Shown here piece by piece: positions 10,518 to 22,524 of a stretch of 56,278 nucleotides of DNA. Below the pieces are notes generated by a model, which was not told where the DNA came from, made no database searches, and saw only the letters and a list, made by a program, of their open reading frames with translations. Each line of letters opens with the position of its first letter. The first letter of the stretch is position 1. Source of the DNA: Salinivibrio costicola subsp. costicola ATCC 33508 = LMG 11651 (GTDB lineage Bacteria > Pseudomonadota > Gammaproteobacteria > Enterobacterales > Vibrionaceae); the NCBI GenBank assembly GCA_000565345.1, contig AQOF01000056.1, positions 1 to 56,278 of the forward strand. The letters run 5' to 3'. Position numbers and translations under genes: made by a program.

Positions 10518-12200
10518 ATGACAACAACAACGCATTGGGACACAGGCGCACAACTGGTCGCAACCCACTTAGAACGTCAAGGCGTCGAGTATATTTTTGG
10601 TATACCGGGCGCAAAAATTGATCGCCTCTTTGATGCGATTGAAGATACCAATATCAAAATGATCCCGGTCCGCCATGAGGCGAATGGCGCCTTTATGGCC
10701 GGTGTTATTGGCCGCTTAACCGGTAAAGCGGGCGTCACCATGGCAACGTCCGGCCCGGGCTGCACGAACCTGGTGACTGGACTGGCGACTGCTAATTCTG
10801 AAGGCGATCCTGTGGTTGCTTTAGGTGGTGCGGTGAAACGTGCCGATCAACAAAAACAAACCCACCAAAGCCTAGATACCGTCAGCATTTTCAATTCGGT
10901 TACCAAATACAGTGCCGAAGTCCAAGCCGGTTCAGCGACCTCTGAAATCCTTGCCAACGCTTTTCGTGCAGCGGAAAGCGGTCGCCCGGGAGCCGCGTTT
11001 GTCAGTTTACCTATGGATATTCTTAACCAACCGGTCGACAGTGGCGTGCTCGCGCCTTCATTCCCGGCACCATTAGGGATGGCTGATACGCGCTCTATCC
11101 GCGAAGCGGCCAACAAAATCAAAGCGGCGCATAATCCGGTATTCTTACTGGGGTTACAAGCCAGCCGTCCTGAAAATGCCGCAGCTATTCGCGCCCTACT
11201 CAATCGTACCCAGCTTCCCGTCATCGGGACCTACCAAGCCGCTGGTACCGTCGACATCACCTACTATCAGCGCTTTGCGGGTCGGGTCGGCTTATTTAAT
11301 AATCAACCCGGTGATCTCTTGTTAGCGAACGCTGATCTGATCGTCACCATTGGTTTTGGCCCAATTGAATATGATCCAGAGCTTTGGAACACGCAACACA
11401 CCGATATTGTCCATATCGATGTGGCACCAGCAGAAATTGAGCACTATTACCGCCCTAGCGTGGAGCTCGTTGGCCAGATTGAGCCCACCCTTAATGCGCT
11501 CACCGAGCAGCTCGATCATCAATGGCTGATGCCCGCATCAACAGTTGATTTACTTGAAGAAGTGGCCCACCAGCGCCAAGCCATTCGAGCATACAGTCGT
11601 TCACACCAAGATTTTGCCATGCATCCACTGCATTTGATTAAAGCCATGCAGGATGTGATCACTCCAGACACCACCTTGTGCTTAGACATGGGCAGCTTCC
11701 ATATTTGGATTGCGCGCTATCTTAATTGCTTCCGCTCTCGGCAATTATTGGTCTCTAATGGCCAACAAACCATGGGCGTCGCCTTGCCGTGGGGAATTGG
11801 CGCGAGCTTGCTCAACCCCGACCGTAAAGTGGTGTCCGTGTCCGGAGACGGTGGATTTATGCAATCCAGTATGGAGCTAGAAACGGCAGTGCGTCTCAAG
11901 TGTAACTTGCTGCACATCATCTGGGTCGATAACGCCTATAACATGGTGGAAATGCAGGAAGTTAAAAAGTACCAACGTTATTCAGGGGTGAAATTTGGTC
12001 CGATTGATTTTAAAACCTATGCCGAATCCTTTGGCGCCAAGGGCTATGCGGTCACACGACAAGAAGATTTAGTCACCCAACTTAAACAAGCCATAGATAC
12101 CCAAGGCCCAGCTGTTATCGCCATTCCCGTGGACTACAGCGACAACTTTAAGCTGATGGCCCCCCGAGAAGCCGGCAGCATGGATCCGGTATTTGCTTAA
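10518..12200 (+). CDS. budB: catabolic acetolactate synthase
   Basis: This thiamine-diphosphate enzyme condenses two pyruvates to 2-acetolactate plus CO2. It has 560 aa and an intact frame. The catalytic Glu is in [11 protein letters not shown]. The diphosphate-binding motif is [15 protein letters not shown]...DNAYNMVE. The catabolic FAD-independent AlsS/BudB type fits better than anabolic IlvB/IlvI, because there is no regulatory subunit gene and it follows budA. CACGAGGAGCC gives a good ribosome binding site. The product feeds budA, making acetoin a neutral overflow product. Confidence 0.93.
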   Translation: MTTTTHWDTGAQLVATHLERQGVEYIFGIPGAKIDRLFDAIEDTNIKMIPVRHEANGAFMAGVIGRLTGKAGVTMATSGPGCTNLVTGLATANSEGDPVVALGGAVKRADQQKQTHQSLDTVSIFNSVTKYSAEVQAGSATSEILANAFRAAESGRPGAAFVSLPMDILNQPVDSGVLAPSFPAPLGMADTRSIREAANKIKAAHNPVFLLGLQASRPENAAAIRALLNRTQLPVIGTYQAAGTVDITYYQRFAGRVGLFNNQPGDLLLANADLIVTIGFGPIEYDPELWNTQHTDIVHIDVAPAEIEHYYRPSVELVGQIEPTLNALTEQLDHQWLMPASTVDLLEEVAHQRQAIRAYSRSHQDFAMHPLHLIKAMQDVITPDTTLCLDMGSFHIWIARYLNCFRSRQLLVSNGQQTMGVALPWGIGASLLNPDRKVVSVSGDGGFMQSSMELETAVRLKCNLLHIIWVDNAYNMVEMQEVKKYQRYSGVKFGPIDFKTYAESFGAKGYAVTRQEDLVTQLKQAIDTQGPAVIAIPVDYSDNFKLMAPREAGSMDPVFA

Positions 12201-12338
12201 TAGATAACGCATTGGATAAAACATACCGCTCATAAAGTTATTAATATTCGATTTAGATCACATACTTATTCTATGAAACTGCGTAAGCTTATATATCTCT
12301 TAGTATAAAGAAACTTTACGATAACAATGGAGCTCATC

Positions 12339-13448
12339 ATGGCAACGACCCCTCGCACGGTAACGTCTCCGAAACAATTCATCATTGGTACAGGCTTACT
12401 CGCACAATTGCCGGAAAGCGTTCAAGACTTTGGTTCTAACGCGTATATTATTTGTGATGAGTTCTTTCTCGATCAAGTTAGCCAAACCTCACTGCCTGCC
12501 ATTGAGCGCGCAGAGGGCTTGGCGGCCCATGTCGAGAAATTTCAGTACGAATGTACCCAGCAAGAAATTGACCGTAACCTCGGTATCGCTGAACAGCAAA
12601 AAGCCAATGTGATCGTCGGTATTGGTGGAGGTAAAACCCTCGATTGCGCCAAAGCCGTCGCGTACGAGCGAAAAGTACCGGTTATTTTATATCCCACTAT
12701 CGCCTCAACCGATGCTCCTTGCACCGCCTTGTCAGTGATCTACAAACCTGACGGTGAGTTTGACCGCTACTTATTCTTGCCACAAAACCCAGATGCGGTG
12801 ATTGCCGATACGGGTATTATTGCCAATGCGCCAGCACGCTTCTTTGCGGCGGGTGTAGGCGATGCGTTGGCTACCTATTTTGAAGCACGCGCCTGTTATC
12901 GTGCCGACGGCGTTAACTTGGTCCAAAAGCGCCCCTCTCGCACTGGTCTTGGCCTCGCTCAGCTTTGCTATGAGTTACTCAGCGAAAACATTGATGCCGC
13001 CATGGACGCACTCGCCAGTAAAGTAAGCACGCCAGCACTTGAGCAAATGATCGAAGCAACAATTTATCTAAGTGGTGTGGGCGCAGAAGCTGGCGGTCTC
13101 GCCGCCGCGCACGCCGTAAATAATGGGATGACCGCCGTGGCTGATTTGCACCATGCCCAGCACGGTGAAAAAGTCGTCTTTGGGTTGTTGACGCAATTGG
13201 TACTGGAAAACGCCCCTAAAGATGAAATTGATAATGTGGTTAGAATTATCAAAACAGCGGGTTTGCCACTCACGCTAGAGCAAATGGGACTAAAAACCTT
13301 TATTGAAGAAGAGTGGCGTGAAGTTGCGCGTATCGCGTGTGCAGAAGGTGACACCATGGGCAATATGCCAATGACGGTCAGCGAAGAGGATGTCTATCAC
13401 GCCATGTTAGCCGCGAATAATATGGCAAAACGTTACTCAGCGGCCTAA
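12339..13448 (+). CDS. gldA: glycerol dehydrogenase (GldA family)
   Basis: This is an NAD-linked, zinc-dependent iron-type alcohol dehydrogenase. Motifs are VGIGGGKTLDCAKAVAY (NAD binding), PTIASTDAPCTALSVIY, GVGDALATYFEA (metal Asp) and the metal-binding His residues in AAAHAVNNGM and HHAQHGEKV. I chose the ATG at 12339 over the one at 12327, because GGAG inside ATGGAGCTCATC is then well placed as its ribosome binding site. It gives 369 aa. The position behind budAB suggests that it may also reduce acetoin to 2,3-butanediol, as no budC is present here. That role is inference. Confidence 0.88.
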   Translation: MATTPRTVTSPKQFIIGTGLLAQLPESVQDFGSNAYIICDEFFLDQVSQTSLPAIERAEGLAAHVEKFQYECTQQEIDRNLGIAEQQKANVIVGIGGGKTLDCAKAVAYERKVPVILYPTIASTDAPCTALSVIYKPDGEFDRYLFLPQNPDAVIADTGIIANAPARFFAAGVGDALATYFEARACYRADGVNLVQKRPSRTGLGLAQLCYELLSENIDAAMDALASKVSTPALEQMIEATIYLSGVGAEAGGLAAAHAVNNGMTAVADLHHAQHGEKVVFGLLTQLVLENAPKDEIDNVVRIIKTAGLPLTLEQMGLKTFIEEEWREVARIACAEGDTMGNMPMTVSEEDVYHAMLAANNMAKRYSAA

Positions 13449-13472
13449 ACCTATCAGTCAACTGACTCACCA

Positions 13473-13498
13473 AGCGTCCGTTTATCGGGCGCTTTTTT
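13473..13498 (+). terminator. intrinsic terminator of gldA
   Basis: An 8-bp stem (13473-13480 with 13486-13493, one G-T pair, 5-nt loop) is followed directly by five more Ts, 25 bases after the gldA stop. Confidence 0.9.
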
Positions 13499-13530
13499 AA
13501 TGGCGCGCTACGACGAACAAGCGCGAACTG

Positions 13531-13845
13531 TTAAGCCAGATGAAAATCAATCACAAACAACGGGGGACGCGCTGGGTAGATTTGCAAAATCAGCGCCTTC
13601 AGCTCGGTAAGCGACATCCCCTCTTGTTCAGCATGACGGGCATTAATGTCCTCGAACGCTAGCGGAGCAACGCTGTCGATCACAATGTCACATACATAAT
13701 GATCAGTTTCTAGCTGATATACCGCGACGCGCAAACCGGGTTGATAGTGACTTTCAGATTCATCGCGAATGGTGATGGTTTTAACACCGGCGGCCACCAT
13801 GGGCGTCAAGGTGGAGAAAAAGGTGATTTTGGTCGGGGCAGTCAT
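13531..13845 (-). CDS. yqfB: ASCH-domain N4-acetylcytidine amidohydrolase (YqfB)
   Basis: This small 104-aa ASCH protein corresponds to E. coli YqfB, which hydrolyses N4-acetylcytidine to cytidine and acetate. The signatures are KITFF, KTITIRDESESHY with catalytic Lys/Thr positions, HAEQEGMSLTELK, and the C-terminal VIDFHLA. The ATG at 13845 is preferred over an in-frame TTG at 13860, because GGAAG precedes it at good spacing and it aligns with the E. coli start. Confidence 0.85.
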   Translation of the reverse strand: MTAPTKITFFSTLTPMVAAGVKTITIRDESESHYQPGLRVAVYQLETDHYVCDIVIDSVAPLAFEDINARHAEQEGMSLTELKALILQIYPARPPLFVIDFHLA

Positions 13846-13890
13846 GTTGCTTTCTTCCAAAACTGTATTGGTCTATGGTGCGATACGATT

Positions 13891-13923
13891 AAAAACGCCC
13901 GCGAGCACTTACACGCGAGCGTT
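13891..13923 (-). terminator. terminator of dcuC
   Basis: Arms AACGC-CGCG and CGCG-GCGTT with one mismatch flank a 10-nt loop. Read leftward, the hairpin ends in five Ts. It lies 16 bases beyond the dcuC stop. Confidence 0.75.
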
Positions 13924-13938
13924 TCATGCCTTGCGACG

Positions 13939-15306
13939 TTACGCCATCATCGGCACCAATACAAGGGTGCCAATAATCACGGTAATTAACCCGCAGAGGA
14001 CCGGCACCGAGGTGCGCTTAACCACCTCAAACGGGCTGAGTTTTGCCATCCCAGATGTCGCCACAATCACTCCAGACACCGGCGATATGGTTCGGCCTAA
14101 GTTAGAGGCTTGCAGCATAGGGATAATCAAAAATGCCGGATTGAGGCCCATTTTCGCTGCCAAAGACGGTGCTAATTCAACAAACGCATAGAAAGGTGCA
14201 TTTCCAGAGCCAGTGGCAACAGCGGCTGCGACGGTGAGTAAAGTAAGCAGCATCATCAATGCAATACCGCCTGCCCCAGCGCTTTCTGCTAAGCCGAGTA
14301 AGTTGTCAATCGCACCAATTGACATAAGGCCTTGTGCAAATACCCCTGCAGCGACTAACAGCATCACCACGCCTTTAAAGGCATCTGCCATCCCTTCATA
14401 ACACGCATCCAGATCTTCTAACGTTTTGCGACCATTAAAACGTTTGGTGGCGAAGTCGACGAGCGCACCTAAAAAGATAGAGAGCACCACAATGGTGTAG
14501 ATATCTAGATAGAGGCCCGGAATGGTTTCACCGTTAAATAAAAACACCCCAATGATAGGCAGAAAAGGTAAGGCGGCGTAATAACCTGGCGCGTGAGTTT
14601 CTATCTCGGAGACGTCCACACGCTCCATCGGCGTGTTTTCTTTGTTATCTAGGTATTTATTCCAAAAGTACGCCGCGGCGGCCATCACAATAATCGCACA
14701 AATAGAGACCGGCAATACGGTTTCGACCGCAAACACGTGGAGCGGTAAGCCTGCTTTTTCCGCTGCAATCACCACATCTCCCGAGGTGGGTGAAAGTATA
14801 ATCGCTGCAGGAGACGCGCACACTGCAGTCGCGGCGGGACGAGAAATGCCCATCGCAGTCATCATCGGGAATAAGGTAGCCATTAAAAGCACACCTAAGC
14901 CAGTTGCAGAGCTGACCGCCAGTGACATCAAACAAGCGACAATGTAGGCTGCAACCAACAACACATAAGGCGACTTGATCACCGACAACGGCTTAGAGAA
15001 CTGCTTCACCACCACGTTGTTGGCACCAATATGCGACATATAGGCCGCAAAACCACACAGCAACATGATTTGCATCCCGAGGCCGCCACCACGGTATTGC
15101 AGCATGTATTTCACATATTCCAGCGAATCAGTAAAAAGATTGCCCGTCGACGTTAATTTAGCCGGCAGAACACTGTGCCCTAATATCCCTGTGATGATCA
15201 GTAATATAATCCCTGCGGTCAGCAAAGTGCTTGCAGGACGATAACCTTTGACAATGAAATAACCCACAGCCACGGTTACAACTAGCCCAATGAGAAGTTC
15301 TAGCAT
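13939..15306 (-). CDS. dcuC: C4-dicarboxylate transporter, DcuC family
   Basis: This 455-aa inner-membrane carrier has about 12 hydrophobic segments. DcuC proteins export succinate during fermentation and exchange C4-dicarboxylates. Family features are SSATGLGVLLMATLFPMM, CASPAAIILSPTSGDVVIAAE and the C-terminal LGRTISPVSGVIVA. The frame is intact. It is transcribed alone, with a terminator on each side. TTGATTTAAGACAA at 15412-15425 is only a weak partial match to an FNR box. A second carrier of this function (dcuA) is nearby. Confidence 0.9.
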   Translation of the reverse strand: MLELLIGLVVTVAVGYFIVKGYRPASTLLTAGIILLIITGILGHSVLPAKLTSTGNLFTDSLEYVKYMLQYRGGGLGMQIMLLCGFAAYMSHIGANNVVVKQFSKPLSVIKSPYVLLVAAYIVACLMSLAVSSATGLGVLLMATLFPMMTAMGISRPAATAVCASPAAIILSPTSGDVVIAAEKAGLPLHVFAVETVLPVSICAIIVMAAAAYFWNKYLDNKENTPMERVDVSEIETHAPGYYAALPFLPIIGVFLFNGETIPGLYLDIYTIVVLSIFLGALVDFATKRFNGRKTLEDLDACYEGMADAFKGVVMLLVAAGVFAQGLMSIGAIDNLLGLAESAGAGGIALMMLLTLLTVAAAVATGSGNAPFYAFVELAPSLAAKMGLNPAFLIIPMLQASNLGRTISPVSGVIVATSGMAKLSPFEVVKRTSVPVLCGLITVIIGTLVLVPMMA

Positions 15307-15420
15307 AATTCACTCCGCCAGATGGTAAAGATAAAAGAATTGGATGGAATTTACTCAGCTCACTGTACTAAAACCCAGCCTGTAGCACGACAACAACCAG
15401 GCCCTGACTTGATTTAAGAC

Positions 15421-15454
15421 AAATAAAAAGCCGCCTATCAATGAAAGGCGGCTT
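15421..15454 (-). terminator. intrinsic terminator of katG
   Basis: A perfect 9-bp stem (15428-15436 with 15446-15454) continues on the minus strand into TTTTTATTT, 26 bases after the katG stop. Confidence 0.9.
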
Positions 15455-15480
15455 GGTGATCACAATTTGTAACGATTAAA

Positions 15481-17687
<2,207 letters not shown>

Positions 17688-17857
17688 TCAGTGCGAACGC
17701 TAAAACACCTGACTAGGCCGCACTGACGCTATCATTAGTTATTGCTAACTAAACATGAGTAACCTTAATAGACAATCACATAAAGCGCTAATCTGTTATG
17801 CCAATAATGTTAATAGCCAATAACTTATGAGCTGATGAGAGACGCGCTAACTCACAT

Positions 17858-18256
17858 TCACCATGCCCATTCGCGATTTTGAAGCACCACACGATAACCA
17901 TCCAGATCTTCAAAGGTGCAGCCGTCTTTATCCCAATAACTGTTATAACTCGAAACCGGTGTAAATCCGGCCGCTTCGATTTTTTTGCACGCGGCTTGCC
18001 ATGCCGAGTGATCCGGCAAATAAAAAACCAATAAATTCTCTTGTGAGGGGGCTGGTCCAACATGGGTGCCGCGGTGGTGGGTAAACTCAAGGTGATAATT
18101 GTGATGCGGATGACCGATAATGGCACCATCAAAGTCATTGTGGCCAGAGAAGGTCCCGAGCAACTCAAAACCTAATCCTTCACAATACATATTCGTAATA
18201 TCGGCTAAGTTATCAGTTGGCCGCGCAACCCGCATCACGGTATGTTTATCAATCAT
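17858..18256 (-). CDS. VOC/glyoxalase-fold protein
   Basis: This 132-aa protein contains paired beta-alpha-beta-beta-beta modules of the vicinal oxygen chelate type. Visible features are VARPTDNLADITNMYCEGLGFELLG at the start, HHNYHLEFTHH in the middle and DPDG-like WDKDGCTFEDLDGYRVVL near the end. Metal-binding His and Glu positions appear present (HLEFTH, VVLQ). The substrate is unknown. It stands alone between katG and dcuA. Confidence 0.75.
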   Translation of the reverse strand: MIDKHTVMRVARPTDNLADITNMYCEGLGFELLGTFSGHNDFDGAIIGHPHHNYHLEFTHHRGTHVGPAPSQENLLVFYLPDHSAWQAACKKIEAAGFTPVSSYNSYWDKDGCTFEDLDGYRVVLQNREWAW

Positions 18257-18430
18257 TATGTTGGCTCCTTTGGCTTAAAACGCCCGACCGCTTGGCCAGG
18301 CGTTGCAAACAGATGCGGCGCATGTTGATGATGCATGTCACCAATTTGTACATTCAGGCAAAATTTACATCCAAGCCCTCAACCGAGGTACGCCCCACCT
18401 GCATCCTTGTCCTTCGTATCCTTTTACGTA

Positions 18431-19759
18431 TTAGGCGATAAAAATCTGCCCCAACACGTAACCGAACGCACAGGCGCTCACCACACCAATTAAACCAACC
18501 GCCATGAATGAATGGTTGAAGTACCATTTACCGATTTTGGTGGTGCCAGATGCATCGAAATTCACGGTCGCAATATCAGAAGGATAGTTGGGGATAAAGA
18601 AGTACCCATACACCGCCGGCATAATACCGATAAGCAGTGCAGGGTCGAGCCCTAACCCAAGACCTACCGGCAACATCATCCGTGCGGTGGCAGCTTGTGA
18701 ATTAACAACTACTGACACGATAAACAAGGCCAGAGCAAAAGACCATGGATACTGAGTGACCATATCCACAATTCCAGACTTAAACTGCGGCATCGCGTAT
18801 TGGAAGTAAGTATCTGACATCCAGGCAATCCCAAAAATGGCAATGGCCGCTACCATCCCAGATTTAAACACCACGCCATTGGGCACATTGCGCGGATCGG
18901 TTTGTGTCGCCAGTAGGATGATGCCGCCAAAGCAGAGCATCATCATTTGAATGACGACTGACATGCTGATGGCCTTACTCTCCCCTGCCACTGTGCGAAT
19001 TTCTGGCCACATAGCGATAATCACAATGGTAACGATGGCACTAATGAACAATAACACCGCATTGCGCGCGGAACGGGGTAATACCTCATCTAACGAGGTC
19101 GCTGTGGTATTTTCGATACGCTCACGCCATTTCGGGTCTTGTAAGCGCGCTTGGTAATCCGGATCGTCATCCAGCTCTTTGCCGCGGCGCAAGCTGTACA
19201 GAGACATCAGCAAGGTACCAAACAAGGTGGCGGGTACGGTGACCAACAAAATCGAGACTAACGTAATGTCATGTTGAATATCGGCAAGCTGGGCAAGGTA
19301 ATACACTACCGCAGCGGAGATAGGTGACGCCGTAATCGCGATTTGAGAAGCAACCGACGCTGCGGCCATGGGGCGCTCCGGGCGGATACCATTTTTTAGC
19401 GCGACATCACCGATAATCGGCATAATGGAATACACCGCGTGACCGGTACCAAGCATAAAGGTCATGGCATAGGTGACAAACGGCGCAATCAAAGTGACGC
19501 GTTTTGGATTTTTACGCAATAATCGCTCGGCCACTTGCAGCATATACTTAAGGCCACCTGCCGCTTCCAAGATAGAGGCACAGGTGACGACCGCAAGAAT
19601 AATCAGCATCACGGTTACGGGCGGTGACGTTGGCGGCATCTGGAAGATAAACACTTCGATGACCAAGCCGATTCCCGAGACCACGCCCAGCCCAATGCCC
19701 CCGTATCGGGAGCCGATATACAGCATTAGCAGTAAGAACAAGAACTCTAAATACAACAT
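18431..19759 (-). CDS. dcuA: anaerobic C4-dicarboxylate antiporter, DcuA family
   Basis: This 442-aa membrane carrier exchanges aspartate, malate or fumarate for succinate under anaerobic conditions. Family motifs are MLGTGHAVYSIMPIIGDVA, GIRPERPMAAASVASQIAITASPISAAVV, NSQAATARMMLPVGLGLG and FFIPNYPSDIATVNFDASGTTKIG. It starts only 47 bases after the ubiV stop, on the same strand, with no terminator between, so it is likely in one transcript with ubiU and ubiV and under the same FNR site. The frame is intact. Confidence 0.92.
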   Translation of the reverse strand: MLYLEFLFLLLMLYIGSRYGGIGLGVVSGIGLVIEVFIFQMPPTSPPVTVMLIILAVVTCASILEAAGGLKYMLQVAERLLRKNPKRVTLIAPFVTYAMTFMLGTGHAVYSIMPIIGDVALKNGIRPERPMAAASVASQIAITASPISAAVVYYLAQLADIQHDITLVSILLVTVPATLFGTLLMSLYSLRRGKELDDDPDYQARLQDPKWRERIENTTATSLDEVLPRSARNAVLLFISAIVTIVIIAMWPEIRTVAGESKAISMSVVIQMMMLCFGGIILLATQTDPRNVPNGVVFKSGMVAAIAIFGIAWMSDTYFQYAMPQFKSGIVDMVTQYPWSFALALFIVSVVVNSQAATARMMLPVGLGLGLDPALLIGIMPAVYGYFFIPNYPSDIATVNFDASGTTKIGKWYFNHSFMAVGLIGVVSACAFGYVLGQIFIA

Positions 19760-19806
19760 ACCTTCACCTCTCTACCCGATTACGCAGGCTGTTTTTGTTA
19801 TCGCGT

Positions 19807-20686
19807 TTAATCTAAAACTTGTGTCATGCCCGCCAAATGGTGCCAATAGCCATTGCAATCGTGGTTGAGCGGTTGCGGCTGGGTGCCTGCTTGGTTAGCA
19901 CGGAATTTGTCTACCCATTGCAAGGTGTCAAGCGACAGTGGCTTAATCGCACCACGTCCACCAGCCCTTGCATCGACGGTAAATCGTTAACGAGATTGGC
20001 GCATTGCCCGGACTGGGTTTGAATGCCATTCAGCACAAATACCGCTTGACCCTCTTGGGATTCCGTTAACCGTCCATTGGGGTATTTTAGGCAGCACAGC
20101 TCGCAGTCATCTTTGGCACGGTTTTCTGAGCGCGCGGTAAAACAGCGTGCCGAATAAGCCAGTGGTAAGTAACCATAGCCAGTCACCTCTACCTCAAACT
20201 GGTCGCGAATACCCAGTGCATCACAGCCGTTCAACATATTCACCAACCAATCGCGCGAAAGCTCCACCGGCATCACCCAGCGTGTCATGCCTAAGTCGAC
20301 AAATTGCTTTAATGTTTGCGGGTTATAGCAGTTGATAGCGGCTCCCACCACAAAGGGCTGCCGACGCTCGCTTAAAAATTGCACCGCGCTCAGGTCATTC
20401 GCTTCAATGCGAATATCATCATTATCACAGTAGCGTTTTAGCATGGTCAGCTCTGAGGGCGCTTCAATCAGCGCCATGGTCGAGAGCACCACTTGTTTAC
20501 CAGACTCAGCCAGCTCACGCGCGAGCCCGATCCAGTCTTTGGTTTTCAGCTCTCGCCGCTTAGCACAGACGGTTTCGCCGAGATAAATCACATCGGCTTG
20601 GCGTCGTGCCTGCCGCCGCTTAGATAAAAGGCTTCAACCTCAGCCTTGGGCCAGTAATACAGGATTGGCCCGAGAGAAAATTGCAT
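19807..20686 (-). CDS. ubiV: oxygen-independent ubiquinone biosynthesis protein UbiV (two frameshifts)
   Basis: This U32-type iron-sulfur protein partners UbiU in O2-independent hydroxylation steps of ubiquinone synthesis. The ATG at 20684-20686 gives MQFSLGPILYYWPK. One base is missing near 20612 (before ARRQADVIYLGE) and another at 19940 (GG should be GGG, restoring RLSPLSLDTLQWVDKF). With both fixed the protein has 293 aa and stops at 19807. Cluster cysteines are seen in SARCFTARSENRAKDDCELCCLKYP. It starts nine bases after the ubiU stop, which supports an operon. Confidence 0.88.
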
Positions 20687-20695
20687 CATAATTCC

Positions 20696-21691
20696 TTATT
20701 GCCACTTGCGATGGTAAGCACCCAAACTGGTTTGCACCCCTTCAGAAAGACTATCGAGCGAATGCGCCCAATCCGGTGCAATATCAAACGCCTCGGGGTT
20801 TGCGACACAGCGATCAATCGCTTGACGCCATACCCGTGCAACTTGCTCCACATATGCAGGGCTGCGCTGACGACCTTCGATCTTGACCGATTTGATCCCG
20901 GCGCGATAAAGCTCAGGCAGGACACTTAAGGTGTTCAAACTGGTGGGCTCTTCCAGTGCGTGATAGCGGTTGCCGTCGACACAGAAACGACCTTTGCAGA
21001 GGGTGGGATACCCCGCTTTTTCGTCGGCTTGATACCGATCAATCAAGACACCATTTAAGCGCGACTCCAGCCCTTGCTCAGTATCTTGCCAGCGCACGAA
21101 TGCCGCCGGTGAGCAAGCGCCCACGGTATTGGGCGACTGGCCGGTAAGATAAGACGATAAATAGCAGCGCCCTTCGGCCATAATGCACAGGCTGCCGAAG
21201 GCAAATACCTCTAAGTCAACATCGGTATCGCGTGCTAGTTGTTTAACCTGATGAATAGACAGCACCCGCGGCAATACCACTCGCTTAACGCCATATTGCT
21301 GCTGATAGAAACGGATCGCCCCAGCGTTAGTGGCGGATGCTTGAACAGAAAGGTGTATATCCAAATCGGGATAGGTGTTGGCGGCGTAATCTAAACAGGC
21401 CATATCAGCAAGGATCAGTGCATCAACGCCATTTCCGGCGGCGCTATCAATCGCATATTGCCAGCGGCGCCAACCATCGGGGTGAGCAAAGGTGTTAATG
21501 GCAACGTGCAAGTCTTTGCCGTGGTCATGCACATACTGACTGGCACGCTGCAATTTGCTGTCGGTGAAGTTCAGCCCAGCAAAATGGCGCGCATTGGTAT
21601 CATCTTTTAAGCCGACATACACCGCATCGGCGCCATGCTCGATCGCTTTTTTAACCGCCGGAATATTGCCCGCCGGACAAAGGAGCTCCAT
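20696..21691 (-). CDS. ubiU: oxygen-independent ubiquinone biosynthesis protein UbiU
   Basis: This is a U32-family protein that forms an iron-sulfur complex with UbiV. It matches E. coli UbiU (YhbU) throughout: LCPAGNIPAVKKAIEHGADA, NARHFAGLNF, AFGSLCIMAEGRCYLSSYLTG, GACSPAAFVRWQ, SVKIEGRQRSPAYV and the terminal LGAYHRKWQ. Four Cys residues occupy the expected cluster positions. The ATG at 21691 aligns with the E. coli start. An ATG five codons earlier (21706) cannot be excluded. The frame is intact. Confidence 0.93.
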   Translation of the reverse strand: MELLCPAGNIPAVKKAIEHGADAVYVGLKDDTNARHFAGLNFTDSKLQRASQYVHDHGKDLHVAINTFAHPDGWRRWQYAIDSAAGNGVDALILADMACLDYAANTYPDLDIHLSVQASATNAGAIRFYQQQYGVKRVVLPRVLSIHQVKQLARDTDVDLEVFAFGSLCIMAEGRCYLSSYLTGQSPNTVGACSPAAFVRWQDTEQGLESRLNGVLIDRYQADEKAGYPTLCKGRFCVDGNRYHALEEPTSLNTLSVLPELYRAGIKSVKIEGRQRSPAYVEQVARVWRQAIDRCVANPEAFDIAPDWAHSLDSLSEGVQTSLGAYHRKWQ

Positions 21692-21751
21692 AACATTGCA
21701 TTCCATTTTATGATTGTCCGGCTAAGATAAGGGCGTTGCCAGTGTGGGGGG

Positions 21752-21765
21752 TTGATATGTATCAA
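21752..21765. promoter_or_regulatory. FNR box in the ubiU / ubiT divergent promoter
   Basis: TTGATATGTATCAA is a perfect match to the FNR consensus TTGAT-N4-ATCAA. It lies 60 bases before ubiU and about 145 bases before ubiT, in the only intergenic space shared by the two units. It predicts anaerobic activation of ubiUV-dcuA and perhaps ubiT. Confidence 0.85.
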
Positions 21766-21910
21766 GCTCACTTCCCCATGAGGATAAAAATCGCGATAAA
21801 TGACGCTGTTGCCACAAAAACCCTCCTCATTTTTGACTCGGATCCAATGGCAGCGCCTCCAACCTCGCTACTCTAGTGGTACTCAACCATTGGCACCAAA
21901 GGAAAGCCAA

Positions 21911-22416
21911 ATGCTCGTTAACCCAATCACACAACAACCCCTTGCTCTGCCACTGCCTCAGCCCAATCTGATTACACCAGGCCTAAAAGCGATCACTGAG
22001 TTACCACAAGGCTACAGGCCCAGGTGTTGACTAAATTGATGAATACCGCTTTTGCCGTGCCGCTGGCGGAGGAAGAGTTCGACTTTCTTGCTGGCCGTAC
22101 CATTCGCATTGGTTTGCGCGATCTCAACGCGAATTGGTTCGTGTCGCTGAACGAAGACAACCAATTATTGGTGCGCTTGTCTGGGGAGGAAGACGCCAGT
22201 ATCGAGGGAGATTGGTTAGCGTTTTTGAAAATGGCGACTCACTATTGCGATCCGGATACGCTGTTTTTCCAGCGCCAACTCAGTATCAGTGGTGATACCG
22301 AACTCGGGCTGCATGTGAAAAACCTGCTCGATAGCCTCGAAATCGACACCCTACCCAAGCCGCTGGCACGCTCACTGACGTTAAGCCATCACTACCTCAC
22401 TAAACTCGCGTTGTAG
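21911..22416 (+). CDS. ubiT: ubiquinone biosynthesis accessory factor UbiT, SCP2 domain (frameshifted)
   Basis: This is an SCP2-type lipid-binding accessory factor needed for anaerobic ubiquinone synthesis with UbiU and UbiV. The ATG at 21911 has GGAAAG upstream. The frame breaks at about 22012 (QGYRPRC stop). One extra C gives QGLQAQVLTKLMNTAF and a 168-aa product. The SCP2 core is clear: EEEFDFLAGRTIRIGLRDLNANWFVSL, DPDTLFFQRQLSISGDTELGLHVKNLLD. It is divergent from ubiUV. Confidence 0.85.
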
Positions 22417-22524
22417 TGACTTGGCTATTCGGACGGGTGCACGACAGGCTGTTGATAACGGTGCGATAGATATACCGCCTAGATGGCATAAAGAGGCGGC
22501 TAATTGCCGCCATATGTATTGCAG

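Noticed and set aside
15412-15425. FNR box before dcuC
   Set aside because: TTGATTTAAGACAA has a weak right half; only a partial match.
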